Assembly (NCBI GenBank): GCA_014238345.1
Contig: JABABF010000094.1
Location: 1 to 24,179, forward strand
Source of the DNA: Gammaproteobacteria bacterium
GTDB taxonomy: Bacteria > Pseudomonadota > Gammaproteobacteria > JABABF01
Direction of reading: 5' to 3'
DNA length: 24,179 nucleotides
Under the pieces are notes generated by a model that did not search any database, was not told where the DNA came from, and saw nothing but the letters and a program-made list of their open reading frames with translations. A program made the translations under genes and the position numbers. Numbering within the stretch: the stretch's first letter is position 1; every line of letters starts with the position of its first letter. This document shows, piece by piece, positions 1 through 7,373 of this stretch.

Positions 1-266
1 CGGCTCAGACCAAGACGCGTTATACCACGCCCGGCGCTACTGGGTTGCAATTCTGCAGACACCACGCACTGCTCCGTGCCATGCCGAATTACTGGCTGTA
101 TGCCACGACTACGCATAGGTCGCCCCAGCCCCAGCAAGTGGATAGCCTCCAATACTGAAGTCTTGCCACTCCCGTTAGAGCCACAAAGCAGATTGATGCG
201 CCCTAACTCAGGCATCGATACCGACTGGAGATTGCGAAGATCCCGAATCTCCAAGCGATGGAGCAA
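1..266 (-). CDS. recF: RecF, DNA replication/repair ATPase (5' part only; runs off the left edge)
   Basis: RecF is an SMC-like ATPase that helps load RecA at gapped DNA behind stalled replication forks. The minus strand is open from a TTG at 266 to the window edge, about 88 codons, roughly the first quarter of a typical 360-residue RecF. The N-terminus reads LLHRLEIRDLRNLQ, and the Walker A motif GSNGSGKTS lies near residue 34, followed by VLEAIHLLGLGRPMRS, a typical RecF pattern. There is no ATG in this frame before the Walker motif. An in-frame TAA lies just upstream, so TTG at 266 (or the TTG five codons later) is the likely start. It begins 10 bases after dnaN ends, in the usual dnaA-dnaN-recF order. 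The identification is secure; the exact start is not. Confidence 0.9.
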   Translation of the reverse strand, partial: MLHRLEIRDLRNLQSVSMPELGRINLLCGSNGSGKTSVLEAIHLLGLGRPMRSRGIQPVIRHGTEQCVVSAELQPSSAGRGITRLGLS

Positions 267-276
267 CGCTCTGATC

Positions 277-1449
277 TCATATACGCATGGGCATTAGCAC
301 ATAAACTGTGTCAGACCCTTCGGCCGAAGGGTCGTCCATCAGGACGCTACTATTGCCGTCCGTGGCACTGAAACGCACTTCATCGCCACCGAAAATTTTA
401 TCCAGCGCATCTAATAAATAGTGCACATTGAAGCCGATCTCCAAATCAACGCCATCATATTGGATGTCCAAAAACTCCTCGGCCTCTTCTTGCTCGGAAT
501 TACTGCTGCGAATGTGCAGGCCTTCACTTGAATTAAAATGGAGCCGCACCCCGCCGACATCGGCACCACAAATAACTGCCGCACGCTCTAACGCACGGCG
601 AAAAGCGTCTCTGGGAATAGTCGCCCGCTGCTCAGCTGGTTCGGGGATGACCCGCTTGTAATCCGGATAATTGCAATCAATCAATTTGGAACAGAAATAG
701 CGGCCATCTGAGCGCACCCAGAGCATGTTGTCATTACAACACAATTCCGCCTCAGCATCATCTCCGGCATCCTCTAGCATATGACGCAATGCCTGCACAC
801 CGCGACGCGGCAGAATCAGGCTACGGGCATCATCGCTCTTTACGTCTTTCGCTGATGCCGCCGCATCCTGCTTTGAGGCCTGCACCTGACGTCGGCACAT
901 AGCCAAACGATGTCCATCAGTCGCCACCGCACGCAATTCGTTCTCTTCCTCGCCCACCTCCAACAATAGACCGGTGAGATAGTAGCGCACATCTTGTTGC
1001 GCAATGGCAAAATCCGTCTGTGCAATCAGACGCACCAAATCACGGCTAGCCAAAGTAACGGAAATATTCGCCTCCTCAGCCTGCATCAGAGGAAAATCCT
1101 CAGCTGGCAACACCCCCAATTTGTATCGACTGCGCCCAGCTCGCAATGTGGCGCCTTGCTTCGTGTCGACATCTAGCTCGATTCCGCTGCGATCTGGCAG
1201 CCTTTTGCAGATATCTAGCAGCTTTCTTGCGGGCACCGTGAACTTGCCAGCACTTCCCTCTCCCAATGAGGCCTCCGCTACATAACGCAATTCTACCTCC
1301 GTATCGGTAGCGCTGAGGGAAAGCCCCTTATCCGGAGACATGTCCATCAACACATGGGAGAGTATCGGCTGAGTACTCTTGCGCTCAACCACACGGCTGA
1401 CCAGCGACAGCGGCGCGAGCAATGCCTCGCGACTCAATTTTATTTTCAT
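277..1449 (-). CDS. dnaN: DNA polymerase III beta subunit (sliding clamp)
   Basis: DnaN forms the ring-shaped dimer that tethers DNA polymerase III to DNA and binds many repair proteins. The protein has 390 residues against about 366 in E. coli. It begins MKIKLSREALLAPLSLVSRV and ends YVLMPMRI, close to the family's C-terminal signature that forms part of the partner-binding pocket. Other family motifs are ATDGHRLA near residue 176 and NYPDYKRVIP near 264. Much of the extra length is a hydrophilic stretch after CRRQVQA (about residues 190-208, rich in Ala, Asp and Lys), likely a surface loop between clamp domains. The ATG at 1449 follows a purine-rich GGGGGGAGGAG ribosome site. The gene lies 69 bases after dnaA and is probably co-transcribed with it. 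Stop codon is TGA. Confidence 0.97.
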   Translation of the reverse strand: MKIKLSREALLAPLSLVSRVVERKSTQPILSHVLMDMSPDKGLSLSATDTEVELRYVAEASLGEGSAGKFTVPARKLLDICKRLPDRSGIELDVDTKQGATLRAGRSRYKLGVLPAEDFPLMQAEEANISVTLASRDLVRLIAQTDFAIAQQDVRYYLTGLLLEVGEEENELRAVATDGHRLAMCRRQVQASKQDAAASAKDVKSDDARSLILPRRGVQALRHMLEDAGDDAEAELCCNDNMLWVRSDGRYFCSKLIDCNYPDYKRVIPEPAEQRATIPRDAFRRALERAAVICGADVGGVRLHFNSSEGLHIRSSNSEQEEAEEFLDIQYDGVDLEIGFNVHYLLDALDKIFGGDEVRFSATDGNSSVLMDDPSAEGSDTVYVLMPMRI

Positions 1450-1518
1450 GGATTTAGATCTCCTCCCCCCTTATTAGGGGGCTCTACTCTTTGTAGGCAG
1501 ACGCAAAAGCCGCGCCAG
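1450..1518 (-). promoter_or_regulatory. dnaA-dnaN spacer with hairpin abutting the dnaN ribosome site
   Basis: A perfect 6-bp inverted repeat with a 4-base loop (CCCCCT-TATT-AGGGGG, 1466-1481) sits in the short dnaA-dnaN gap. On the coding (minus) strand its 3' arm runs straight into GGAGGAG, the likely Shine-Dalgarno of dnaN. No U-tract follows, so it is not a terminator. It could limit or stabilise dnaN translation; that role is inferred. Confidence 0.5.
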
Positions 1519-2667
1519 TTAACTGGTCAATTCCTGCAACAGGTATTGGTAGTCGCTGTTCAGTTGCGCTTGCGTCTGCCTCAGCTGCTCTATTTTACGA
1601 CATGCATAGATCACTGTGGAGTGATCGCGCCCGCCAAACGCCCGACCGATCTCCGGCAAACTACCATGAGTCAGCTCCTTAGATAGCGCCATCGCTATGT
1701 GACGGGGGCGGACAATCCGGCGCTCGCGCTGGCCAGATTCCAACTGACTGACGCGAATTTTGTAATAGCCCGCCACTGCCTTCTTGATCTCCTCAAAGCC
1801 GATGCGCCGCTGGTGTAAGGCAAACAGATCGGACAACGCCTGGCGGATTACATCGTCATCTATAGTCTGTTGCCCGCTAAACTGCGCATGGGCGTAGAGA
1901 CGGTTAAGCGCCCCCTCCAGTTCTCTCACATTGGAATTGATGCGTTGCGCGATAAGCATTGCTCCTTGGGGAGCCAGTTGGGGTACTCGTCCAGCAGCTT
2001 TGCGCATCAAGATCGCCGTGCGGGTCTCCATATCGGGCGGCTCGACAACCATGGTAATTCCCCAACCAAATCGGGATTTGAGCCGCGCCTGCAAGCCCTC
2101 AACCTCGCGCGGATAGCGATCACATGTGACGATCAGTTGGCAACCGCCACGCTCATGCAAAGCGTTGATGGTATAGAACACTTCCTCTTGGCAACGCTCC
2201 TTCCCTGCCAAGAATTGAATATCGTCCATAAGTAGCACGTCTGCCGATCGATAGTAACGCTTGAACTCGGCCATTTCGTGGTTGCGGATGGCGCACACCA
2301 TCTCGTTGACAAAACTCTCGGTGGAGCTATAAACAACGCGGCGCCTACAGGCCCGGCTGTCGGCTCCACGCAGGGCATTGCCCACCGCGTGCATCAGATG
2401 GGTCTTTCCAAGGCCCACTCCGCCACATATGACCAGGGGATTGTGCTGGCTGTCGCCCGGACAATCCACCACACGCTGCGCAGTCGCCTTGGCAAGACGA
2501 TTTGAGACCCCTTCCACGAAGCTCTGAAAGTTGAATCCCGGGCACAACGGCTGTTGCTTGTCATCGCCACGGGTCAGTTGTAAAGGCAACTGTGGCCGTG
2601 CCTCCTGAGTTTGGGGCGAAACGGGGGTCGGCTCCAGCTCTTTATGGCTCACGATGCCCAGTTGCAC
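1519..2667 (-). CDS. dnaA: DnaA replication initiator, downstream part (domains II-IV) after an in-frame TAG
   Basis: DnaA binds DnaA boxes at oriC and melts the origin. This 382-residue part holds the AAA+ ATPase and DNA-binding domains: Walker A GGVGLGKT near fragment residue 82, Walker B LLMDDI near 145, SRFGWG near 198, and the domain IV signature GGRDHSTV near 345 within the helix-turn-helix. It is in the same frame as the upstream piece (2713-2901) and separated from it only by a TAG at 2713-2715. Together they make a 460-codon gene, close to the 467 residues of E. coli DnaA. The coordinates start at the first conventional start codon after the TAG, a GTG at 2667 that lacks a strong ribosome site. 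If the TAG is real, this fragment would be a DnaA lacking most of domain I. Stop is TAA. Confidence 0.92.
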   Translation of the reverse strand: MQLGIVSHKELEPTPVSPQTQEARPQLPLQLTRGDDKQQPLCPGFNFQSFVEGVSNRLAKATAQRVVDCPGDSQHNPLVICGGVGLGKTHLMHAVGNALRGADSRACRRRVVYSSTESFVNEMVCAIRNHEMAEFKRYYRSADVLLMDDIQFLAGKERCQEEVFYTINALHERGGCQLIVTCDRYPREVEGLQARLKSRFGWGITMVVEPPDMETRTAILMRKAAGRVPQLAPQGAMLIAQRINSNVRELEGALNRLYAHAQFSGQQTIDDDVIRQALSDLFALHQRRIGFEEIKKAVAGYYKIRVSQLESGQRERRIVRPRHIAMALSKELTHGSLPEIGRAFGGRDHSTVIYACRKIEQLRQTQAQLNSDYQYLLQELTS

Positions 2668-2712
2668 CGAAATGCTGGCCGCACCTGCCTGAGCGAGCGC
2701 TGAGAGGATGGC

Positions 2713-2901
2713 CTACATATAATGGGTTGCCACCCAGTCGCGTAGTACCGCATTGGGCGCTAGCAGCTCTAGGGTGTCTGGCACGCTAGATTGGGCTACC
2801 AGAGAATGCAGAAAAGCATCGTAGCGCGCCGGGCTAACCAAATCACGTAGCTGTGTCCTACAGTTATTCCAACGGGCAATGGTATTTGCTATCTCGCTCA
2901 C
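2713..2901 (-). CDS. dnaA: DnaA replication initiator, N-terminal domain I fragment, ends at in-frame TAG
   Basis: This 62-residue piece is DnaA domain I, which in E. coli self-associates and contacts the DnaB helicase. It starts at a GTG (2901) preceded by an excellent Shine-Dalgarno GGAGGAAAA at 2902-2910, which decides the start over an in-frame ATG 22 codons upstream. The end, LLAPNAVLRDWVATHYM, matches the domain I pattern of E. coli (LYAPNRFVLDWVRDKYL). It then meets TAG at codon 63. Reading on in the same frame gives AILSALAQAGAASISVQLG, which resembles the rest of domain I before domains II-IV. The break is therefore a single internal stop, not a frameshift. Identification is strong; whether the stop is biological is open. 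Confidence 0.85.
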   Translation of the reverse strand: MSEIANTIARWNNCRTQLRDLVSPARYDAFLHSLVAQSSVPDTLELLAPNAVLRDWVATHYM

Positions 2902-2910
2902 TTTTCCTCC
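2902..2910 (-). promoter_or_regulatory. Strong Shine-Dalgarno that sets the dnaA GTG start
   Basis: The minus strand reads GGAGGAAAA directly before GTG at 2901. It is one of the best ribosome sites in the window and argues that the real DnaA start is this GTG rather than the upstream in-frame ATG at 2967. Confidence 0.8.
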
Positions 2911-2929
2911 AAGATATATATGGCTGGTC

Positions 2930-2961
2930 AAAAAAGGAGCAGGCGCTGATCTCCGCCTGCT
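2930..2961 (-). terminator. Intrinsic-terminator-like hairpin with U-tract in the dnaA leader (possible attenuator)
   Basis: On the minus strand a perfect 8-bp stem (AGCAGGCG / CGCCTGCT, 2961-2954 and 2945-2938) with an 8-base loop is followed by CC and six T residues (2935-2930). This is the form of a rho-independent terminator. It lies between the predicted dnaA promoter and the dnaA ribosome site, about 20 bases before the latter, so it would act on dnaA itself. Transcript from the predicted start near 2964 would begin almost at the stem. Attenuation of dnaA is inferred; a 5' stabilising stem-loop is the alternative. Confidence 0.6.
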
Positions 2962-2970
2962 GTGCACTCT

Positions 2971-2999
2971 ATTCTAAAGCCTTTTCCAGCGCTTGTCTA
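2971..2999 (-). promoter_or_regulatory. Sigma-70-type promoter for dnaA
   Basis: The minus strand carries TAGACA (2999-2994) and TAGAAT (2976-2971), each 5 of 6 matches to the -35 and -10 consensus, with an ideal 17-base spacer. The expected transcript start is near 2964, immediately before the leader hairpin and about 63 bases upstream of the dnaA GTG. Confidence 0.6.
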
Positions 3000-3388
3000 C
3001 CCAGAGAAATGTATTGAGAGTCATATATTTATAATTATTCAACAGAATCTCGCCGCCGCAGAAAAAATACAACTCCAATTGAGGGTAAGAGGCGCCCTTC
3101 TGTTTATAAGTTGTTACTAAAAGATGATTTTACTCATCTTATGCACAGCTTCACCTGGTTCAGGAATCTTCCCTAAGTCCATGTATTCTCGCCATAAATA
3201 TGCGCCTCTTGGCAGCTTTTGCACCATGATACCAAATAGGTGTTTGGTCGCCTTGATGGCTCAGCAGACAACCCAATACTAAAGCACCCCCACCATCGTG
3301 CTAAAATGAACGCCCCCGCCAAAATCTTAAAGGTGCCGCACCACTCGGCCAACGGCAGCGACAGACCAGATGCCCAAGCAACTCTAGC
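3000..3388. other. dnaA-rpmH intergenic region (classic pseudomonad-type oriC location)
   Basis: No gene is visible here. The stretch contains an AT-rich patch (about 3020-3042), a perfect 7-bp inverted repeat AAGATGA/TCATCTT with a 6-base loop (3121-3140), and one DnaA box matching TTATNCACA (TTATGCACA, 3139-3147) overlapping the right arm. Only this one good box was found, whereas origins at this locus in pseudomonads carry several. It is therefore a weaker origin candidate than 7252-7472. It must also contain the rpmH promoter. A TAAAAT at 3302-3307 could be its -10, but no matching -35 is seen. Confidence 0.5.
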
Positions 3389-3523
3389 ATGAAAAGAACT
3401 TTCCAAAATAGCGTCATCTGCCGCAAGCGCACGCACGGCTTCAGAACACGGATGGCAACGCGACGCGGTCGACAAGTCCTCAGTCGACGCCGAAGCAAGG
3501 GACGGCGGCGGCTCAGCGTTTGA
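3389..3523 (+). CDS. rpmH: 50S ribosomal protein L34
   Basis: L34 is a small, very basic protein of the large ribosomal subunit. The frame encodes 44 residues starting MKRTFQNSVICRKRTHGFRT and continuing RMATRRGRQVLSRRRSKGRR, which is the L34 pattern throughout; E. coli L34 has 46 residues. It is the first gene of the rpmH-rnpA-yidD-yidC-mnmE cluster, whose order is conserved across bacteria. No clear Shine-Dalgarno precedes the ATG at 3389. Its TGA overlaps the TTG start of rnpA. It was easy to miss because of its size, but the identification is secure. Confidence 0.95.
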   Translation: MKRTFQNSVICRKRTHGFRTRMATRRGRQVLSRRRSKGRRRLSV

Positions 3524-3930
3524 ACCCCCGCATTCAGCGGCTCCGGCGTTTTGGCTTCGCCAAGAAGTTGCGACTCCTGAGGGGAGCTGACTTCCAACGC
3601 GTATTTGACAACAGCCCCAGCCAAGTCCGGACTGGCGACATGTTGCTCCTCGCCACACCCAATCAGCTCGACCACCCACGGCTCGGCCTAATTGTCAGTC
3701 GCAAAGCCTGCGCTCGGGCAGTGGGGCGCAACCGCATCAAACGCACAACTCGGGAATCTTTCCGTCTCCACCAAGCACAGCTCGGTAACGGCGATATCAT
3801 TGCCATGGCGCGCCCCAAGCGCCGGCGCCCGTCACTGGCACAGCTACGCGCTAGCCTAGATGCCGCCTGGCCACAGCTGGCGCAAAAGCTACGCCACCGC
3901 TACACACAGCAAACCATAGCCGCACCATGA
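3520..3930 (+). CDS. rnpA: Ribonuclease P protein component
   Basis: RnpA is the protein partner of the catalytic M1 RNA that trims the 5' leader from tRNA precursors. The product has 136 residues. The family signature RNRIKRTTRESFR sits near residue 70, preceded by HPRLGLIVSRKACARAVG, and the N-terminal FGFAKKLRLLRGADFQRVF matches the conserved aromatic/basic surface that binds pre-tRNA. The TTG start at 3520 overlaps the rpmH stop by four bases. A downstream start would remove conserved residues, so the TTG is preferred. The 3' end overlaps yidD by ATGA, indicating translational coupling. Confidence 0.93.
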   Translation: MNPRIQRLRRFGFAKKLRLLRGADFQRVFDNSPSQVRTGDMLLLATPNQLDHPRLGLIVSRKACARAVGRNRIKRTTRESFRLHQAQLGNGDIIAMARPKRRRPSLAQLRASLDAAWPQLAQKLRHRYTQQTIAAP

Positions 3931-4178
3931 AGCAACCCAGCATACTGGCTAGGTTGCTGATCGCTCTAGTGCGCGGCTATCGGATGCTCGCCGCGCGCCC
4001 CGTGCCCGTCTGCCGCTTCCATCCCAGTTGCTCTTGTTATATAGAAGAATCTCTACGCCGACATGGAGTATGTCGCGGCCTGTGGCTGGGTCTGCGACGG
4101 CTGCTGTGCTGTCACCCTTGGCATCGGGGTGGTTTTGACCCCGTACCCGACACAACCATCCCACGCCGAGCTGGCTGA
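3927..4178 (+). CDS. yidD: Membrane protein insertion efficiency factor YidD
   Basis: YidD is a small membrane-associated protein that aids YidC-dependent insertion of membrane proteins. The 83-residue product shows the full family pattern: CRFHPSCSCYIEESLRRHG near residues 29-47, then the CHP and GGFDPVP motifs near 62-74. An amphipathic N-terminus (ILARLLIALVRGYRML) probably lies along the membrane. The ATG overlaps the rnpA stop (ATGA) and yidC follows after six bases, as in most bacteria. Length and motifs are ordinary for the family. Confidence 0.93.
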   Translation: MKQPSILARLLIALVRGYRMLAARPVPVCRFHPSCSCYIEESLRRHGVCRGLWLGLRRLLCCHPWHRGGFDPVPDTTIPRRAG

Positions 4179-4184
4179 GCACTG

Positions 4185-5900
4185 ATGAAGACGCAGATGC
4201 CTTGGCAACGCGTCGCGTTGCTGAGCGGTATTTTTGCCGTCTCGTTGTTGTTACTGTCGCGTTGGAGCGAATTCCAATACCAGCCAGCGCCAAAACACCG
4301 CCTCACACCGCCAGCGCATAGCGAACCCCGCGCAGTGGCCGCACCAGATCTTGGCGAGACACTCCCTCGGCCTGCAACTAATACCGCCCCCCCGCCTCAG
4401 CCGCAGACCCCCACGCAGCGTGCCGACGAGGGCGACGGCGAGACGATCCAAATCGAGACGCCGCTGTTGAGCCTGCGCGTAACCCTGCGTGGCGGGGATA
4501 TCATTTATGCTGGCCTGCCGCGCTATTCGTCAACTTTAGCTCAGCCCGAGCGCTCTTTTGCACTACTGGAGCAGAACGCGGAGCGGCACTATATTGCACG
4601 CAGCGGCTTGGTTGGCTCACAGGGTACCGACCATAGTGATGGCGCTCGCCCACTATTCCACACCACCGACGAGCGCCGTCACTTCACGATGGCTGCGGAT
4701 GCCGACATCCTGCAAGTCGACCTGCTGTATCACGATCCTTTCAGAGCAAAAATTACCAAGCGCATCTCCGTGCAACGCAACAGTTATCTGGTGCGAATTG
4801 AATACTGGATAGACAATGATGGAATGGCACCGTGGTCAGCTGCACTGTACGGGCAATTTCAGCGCGACGACAGTGAAGATCCGCACGCCGCTAGCGGCAG
4901 CTTCCAACCCGCAGCATTTCTCGGTTTTGCACTCCATACAGAAGACAAGCCATATCATAAAATAGACCTAGACGAGCTTGATAAAAAGTCTTTTGATTTT
5001 TCTCTGAAAAACAGTTGGCTTGCTCTGGTTCAGCACTATTTTCTAAGTGCCTGGATTCCAGACAAAGAAATCCAATCAAACTACCAATTGCGGCGCAGTC
5101 AGCGCTCCTCAAATTTATATTTAGGAAGCTTTACCTCCCCTCCTATTTTGGTTCTACCCAACGAGAGCAAAAGCATTGGAACCAATCTGTATATGGGGCC
5201 AAAAGATGCCGATAAATTACAAGAAATGTCTGATGGATTGCAATATACTGTAGATTATGGCTGGCTATTCTGGCTAGCAAGACCTTTGTTTATAGTATTG
5301 GTGAAATTGTACGAGTGGACCCATAACTGGGGGGTGGCTATTATCCTCCTTACATTAATCGTCAAGTTGGTTTTTTTTCGCCTCACCTCCATCGGCTTTC
5401 GATCAATGGCAAAAATGCGAGATTTGCAGCCTCGCATGGAAGAATTGCGCCGTATACACGGAGACAACAAGCAAAAATTATCTCAAGAAACGATGGCGCT
5501 ATACCAACGTGAAAAAATCAATCCCATGGGTGGATGTCTTCCGTTATTAGTACAGATGCCAGTATTCCTGGCGCTATATTGGGTATTATTAGAAAGTGTC
5601 GAACTACGCCACGCACCTTTTGTTTTGTGGATCGTTGATTTAGCCTCGAAAGATCCCTACTATATTCTGCCTCTGCTAATGGGCGCGTCTATGGTTTTAC
5701 AACAACGGCTTGGCCCTCAACCACCCGATGCCAACATGGCGTTTATGATGCGCTGGATGCCGGTGGTTTTTACTGTTTTCTTCTTGTTTTTTCCCGCCGG
5801 TTTGGTGTTGTATTGGCTGAGTAATAACATCCTCTCTATCCTGCAACAGTCCTGGCTGAATCAACGAATAAAAAAAGAGAGAAAAGGCGGTGAGCGCTGA
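4185..5900 (+). CDS. yidC: Membrane protein insertase YidC
   Basis: YidC (Oxa1 family) inserts proteins into the inner membrane, including ATP synthase subunits a and c encoded further along this window. The 571-residue product has an N-terminal anchor (about residues 9-25), a Pro/Gln/Ala-rich linker, a large periplasmic domain to about 350, and a C-terminal insertase domain. Conserved pieces there include SMAKMRDLQPRMEELR, NPMGGCLPLLVQMPVFLALY, DPYYILPLLMG and the final FFPAGLVLYWLSNN. The groove position that is Arg366 in E. coli is Lys here (TLIVK). From about residue 250 (base 4930) to the end the DNA is markedly AT-richer than the first half and the following gene, an odd switch within one gene. 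It overlaps mnmE by 11 bases. Confidence 0.96.
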   Translation: MKTQMPWQRVALLSGIFAVSLLLLSRWSEFQYQPAPKHRLTPPAHSEPRAVAAPDLGETLPRPATNTAPPPQPQTPTQRADEGDGETIQIETPLLSLRVTLRGGDIIYAGLPRYSSTLAQPERSFALLEQNAERHYIARSGLVGSQGTDHSDGARPLFHTTDERRHFTMAADADILQVDLLYHDPFRAKITKRISVQRNSYLVRIEYWIDNDGMAPWSAALYGQFQRDDSEDPHAASGSFQPAAFLGFALHTEDKPYHKIDLDELDKKSFDFSLKNSWLALVQHYFLSAWIPDKEIQSNYQLRRSQRSSNLYLGSFTSPPILVLPNESKSIGTNLYMGPKDADKLQEMSDGLQYTVDYGWLFWLARPLFIVLVKLYEWTHNWGVAIILLTLIVKLVFFRLTSIGFRSMAKMRDLQPRMEELRRIHGDNKQKLSQETMALYQREKINPMGGCLPLLVQMPVFLALYWVLLESVELRHAPFVLWIVDLASKDPYYILPLLMGASMVLQQRLGPQPPDANMAFMMRWMPVVFTVFFLFFPAGLVLYWLSNNILSILQQSWLNQRIKKERKGGER

Positions 5901-7251
5901 GCCGGATACCATTGCCGCCATAGCGACCCCTCCGGGCAGAGGGGGGCTCGGTGTCATCCGCATCTCAGGGTCAATGACAATACATATTGCCGAGAAGTTA
6001 CTCGGCGAGCTGCCGGCGCCGCGCCGCGCCCACTACGGTGCTCTGCTGGATGCCCTTGGCGAACGGTTGGACTACGGCATCGCGTTGTTTTTCCCAGCAC
6101 CGAAATCCTTCACCGGTGAAGATGTGTTGGAGCTGCACGCACACGGTGGTCCAGTGTTGCTAGATATGTTGATGGAAGGAGCGCTCAGCCATGGTGCCCG
6201 CAATGCTCGACCCGGCGAGTTCTCCGAGCGAGCCTTTCTCAACGGCAAAATCGATCTCACACAGGCCGAAGCCATCGCCGATCTAATTGACAGCGAGAGC
6301 AGAATCGCCGTAAGAAATGCTGCCCGCTCTCTAGGCGGCTCACTATCACGCGCCGTGGCTGCGCTAGAGCAAGAATTGACGACTTTGCGCGCCCAACTTG
6401 AGGCCAGCCTAGATTTCGATGAAGAAGATGATGTGCCTAGCCTAATGCCCGTCGCTGAGATGCGCTCAGCGATCGACACATTGCTCACACACTTGGCGCA
6501 CTCACGCAATGCCGCCGAATGTGGGATGGCGTGGCGTGAGGCACAACGTGTCGTGCTGTGTGGGGCTCCCAATGTTGGCAAATCCAGCCTGTTGAACGCT
6601 CTGTGTGGTGAGGATGCCGCCATTGTCAGTTCAACGCCCGGCACCACGCGGGACATCGTGCGCGCTGAACTACAGGAAGCTGGCCTTCTACTACAGCTGG
6701 TGGACACAGCTGGCCTGCGTGAGAGTGCACAAGAGGTCGAGCGCCAAGGGATGGAGCGCACCCGACAGGCGCTCAAAGAAGCCGACCAAATCCTCCATGT
6801 AGTGGACTCAAATGCTCCGGCGACGGTGCCTGATGCTTTCATTACTGCCTCAGCGCATCACTGTCCCCAATACATCGTAGAGAATAAATGTGATCTGAGC
6901 GAGATGCCTGCTGGCCTACTATCTAACAACGGCATGGAGATACGTATTCGGGTTTCGGCTTTGCGCGGCGATGGCGTGGATGAATTACGTGCTCTGCTGG
7001 CACAGCGGGGAGCCAAACAAATGACCACCGAAGGGGCGTTCAGTGCCCGGCGACGCCACGTGGACTGCATGAAGCGTGTCAATACCCTTTTGCAAAAGGC
7101 AAAAGCGCTCGCTCAACATGCTATTCCTGCCAGCGAAGAAATTGCCGAGCAGCTAAGCTGCGCCCAGCGACAGCTAGCCGAAATTACTGGTGGTGTCGAT
7201 GACGAGGCACTACTAGGCGAGATTTTCTCCCGCTTTTGTATTGGTAAGTAG
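5890..7251 (+). CDS. mnmE: tRNA uridine-5-carboxymethylaminomethyl modification GTPase MnmE
   Basis: MnmE works with MnmG to modify the wobble uridine (position 34) of certain tRNAs, using GTP, a folate carbon unit and FAD. The 453-residue protein matches E. coli length (454). It has the N-terminal folate-binding domain (IAAIATPPGRGGLGVIRISG), a central Ras-like G domain with GAPNVGKSS near 225, STPGTTRD, DTAGLRE and NKCD, and the C-terminal FCIGK whose cysteine is conserved. The GTG at 5890 lies inside the end of yidC, so translation is probably coupled. No in-frame ATG occurs before conserved residues. Stop is TAG. The plus strand here is slightly richer in C than G, unlike the genes after 7473. 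Confidence 0.96.
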   Translation: MSAEPDTIAAIATPPGRGGLGVIRISGSMTIHIAEKLLGELPAPRRAHYGALLDALGERLDYGIALFFPAPKSFTGEDVLELHAHGGPVLLDMLMEGALSHGARNARPGEFSERAFLNGKIDLTQAEAIADLIDSESRIAVRNAARSLGGSLSRAVAALEQELTTLRAQLEASLDFDEEDDVPSLMPVAEMRSAIDTLLTHLAHSRNAAECGMAWREAQRVVLCGAPNVGKSSLLNALCGEDAAIVSSTPGTTRDIVRAELQEAGLLLQLVDTAGLRESAQEVERQGMERTRQALKEADQILHVVDSNAPATVPDAFITASAHHCPQYIVENKCDLSEMPAGLLSNNGMEIRIRVSALRGDGVDELRALLAQRGAKQMTTEGAFSARRRHVDCMKRVNTLLQKAKALAQHAIPASEEIAEQLSCAQRQLAEITGGVDDEALLGEIFSRFCIGK

Positions 7252-7260
7252 GGTAAATCT

Positions 7261-7369
7261 TGGGGATAAGTCCTACCTACACAAAACATGCAGTAAATTA
7301 TCCACCCCTCAAACCATGCTCTAGCATAGATAGGCAGTGAACAAACGACCTGTATGCTACTTTTCCACA
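7261..7369. other. DnaA box cluster: TTATCCCCA (-), TTATCCACC (+), TTTTCCACA (+)
   Basis: Each 9-mer matches the strong box TTATCCACA at 8 of 9 positions: 7261-7269 on the minus strand, 7298-7306 and 7361-7369 on the plus strand. The two plus-strand boxes are 63 bases apart, six helical turns, so they face the same side of the DNA. Three such sites within 110 bases of non-coding DNA is more than chance would suggest. Confidence 0.65.
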
Positions 7370-7373
7370 GACC

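Noticed and set aside
2120..2129. TCACATGTGA palindrome as a regulatory site
   Set aside because: It is inside conserved dnaA coding sequence (TCDRYPRE region) and matches no known operator well.
3173..3679. 168-codon minus-strand open frame over rpmH/rnpA
   Set aside because: It lies antisense to two certain genes, and its Cys/Trp/Arg-rich protein resembles no family.
6072..6842. 256-codon minus-strand open frame across mnmE
   Set aside because: Long only because of GC-rich codon structure; MnmE motifs are intact on the other strand.
7056..7063. CCACGTGG palindrome as a parS site
   Set aside because: Only the 8-bp core matches; the flanks do not, and it lies inside mnmE coding sequence.
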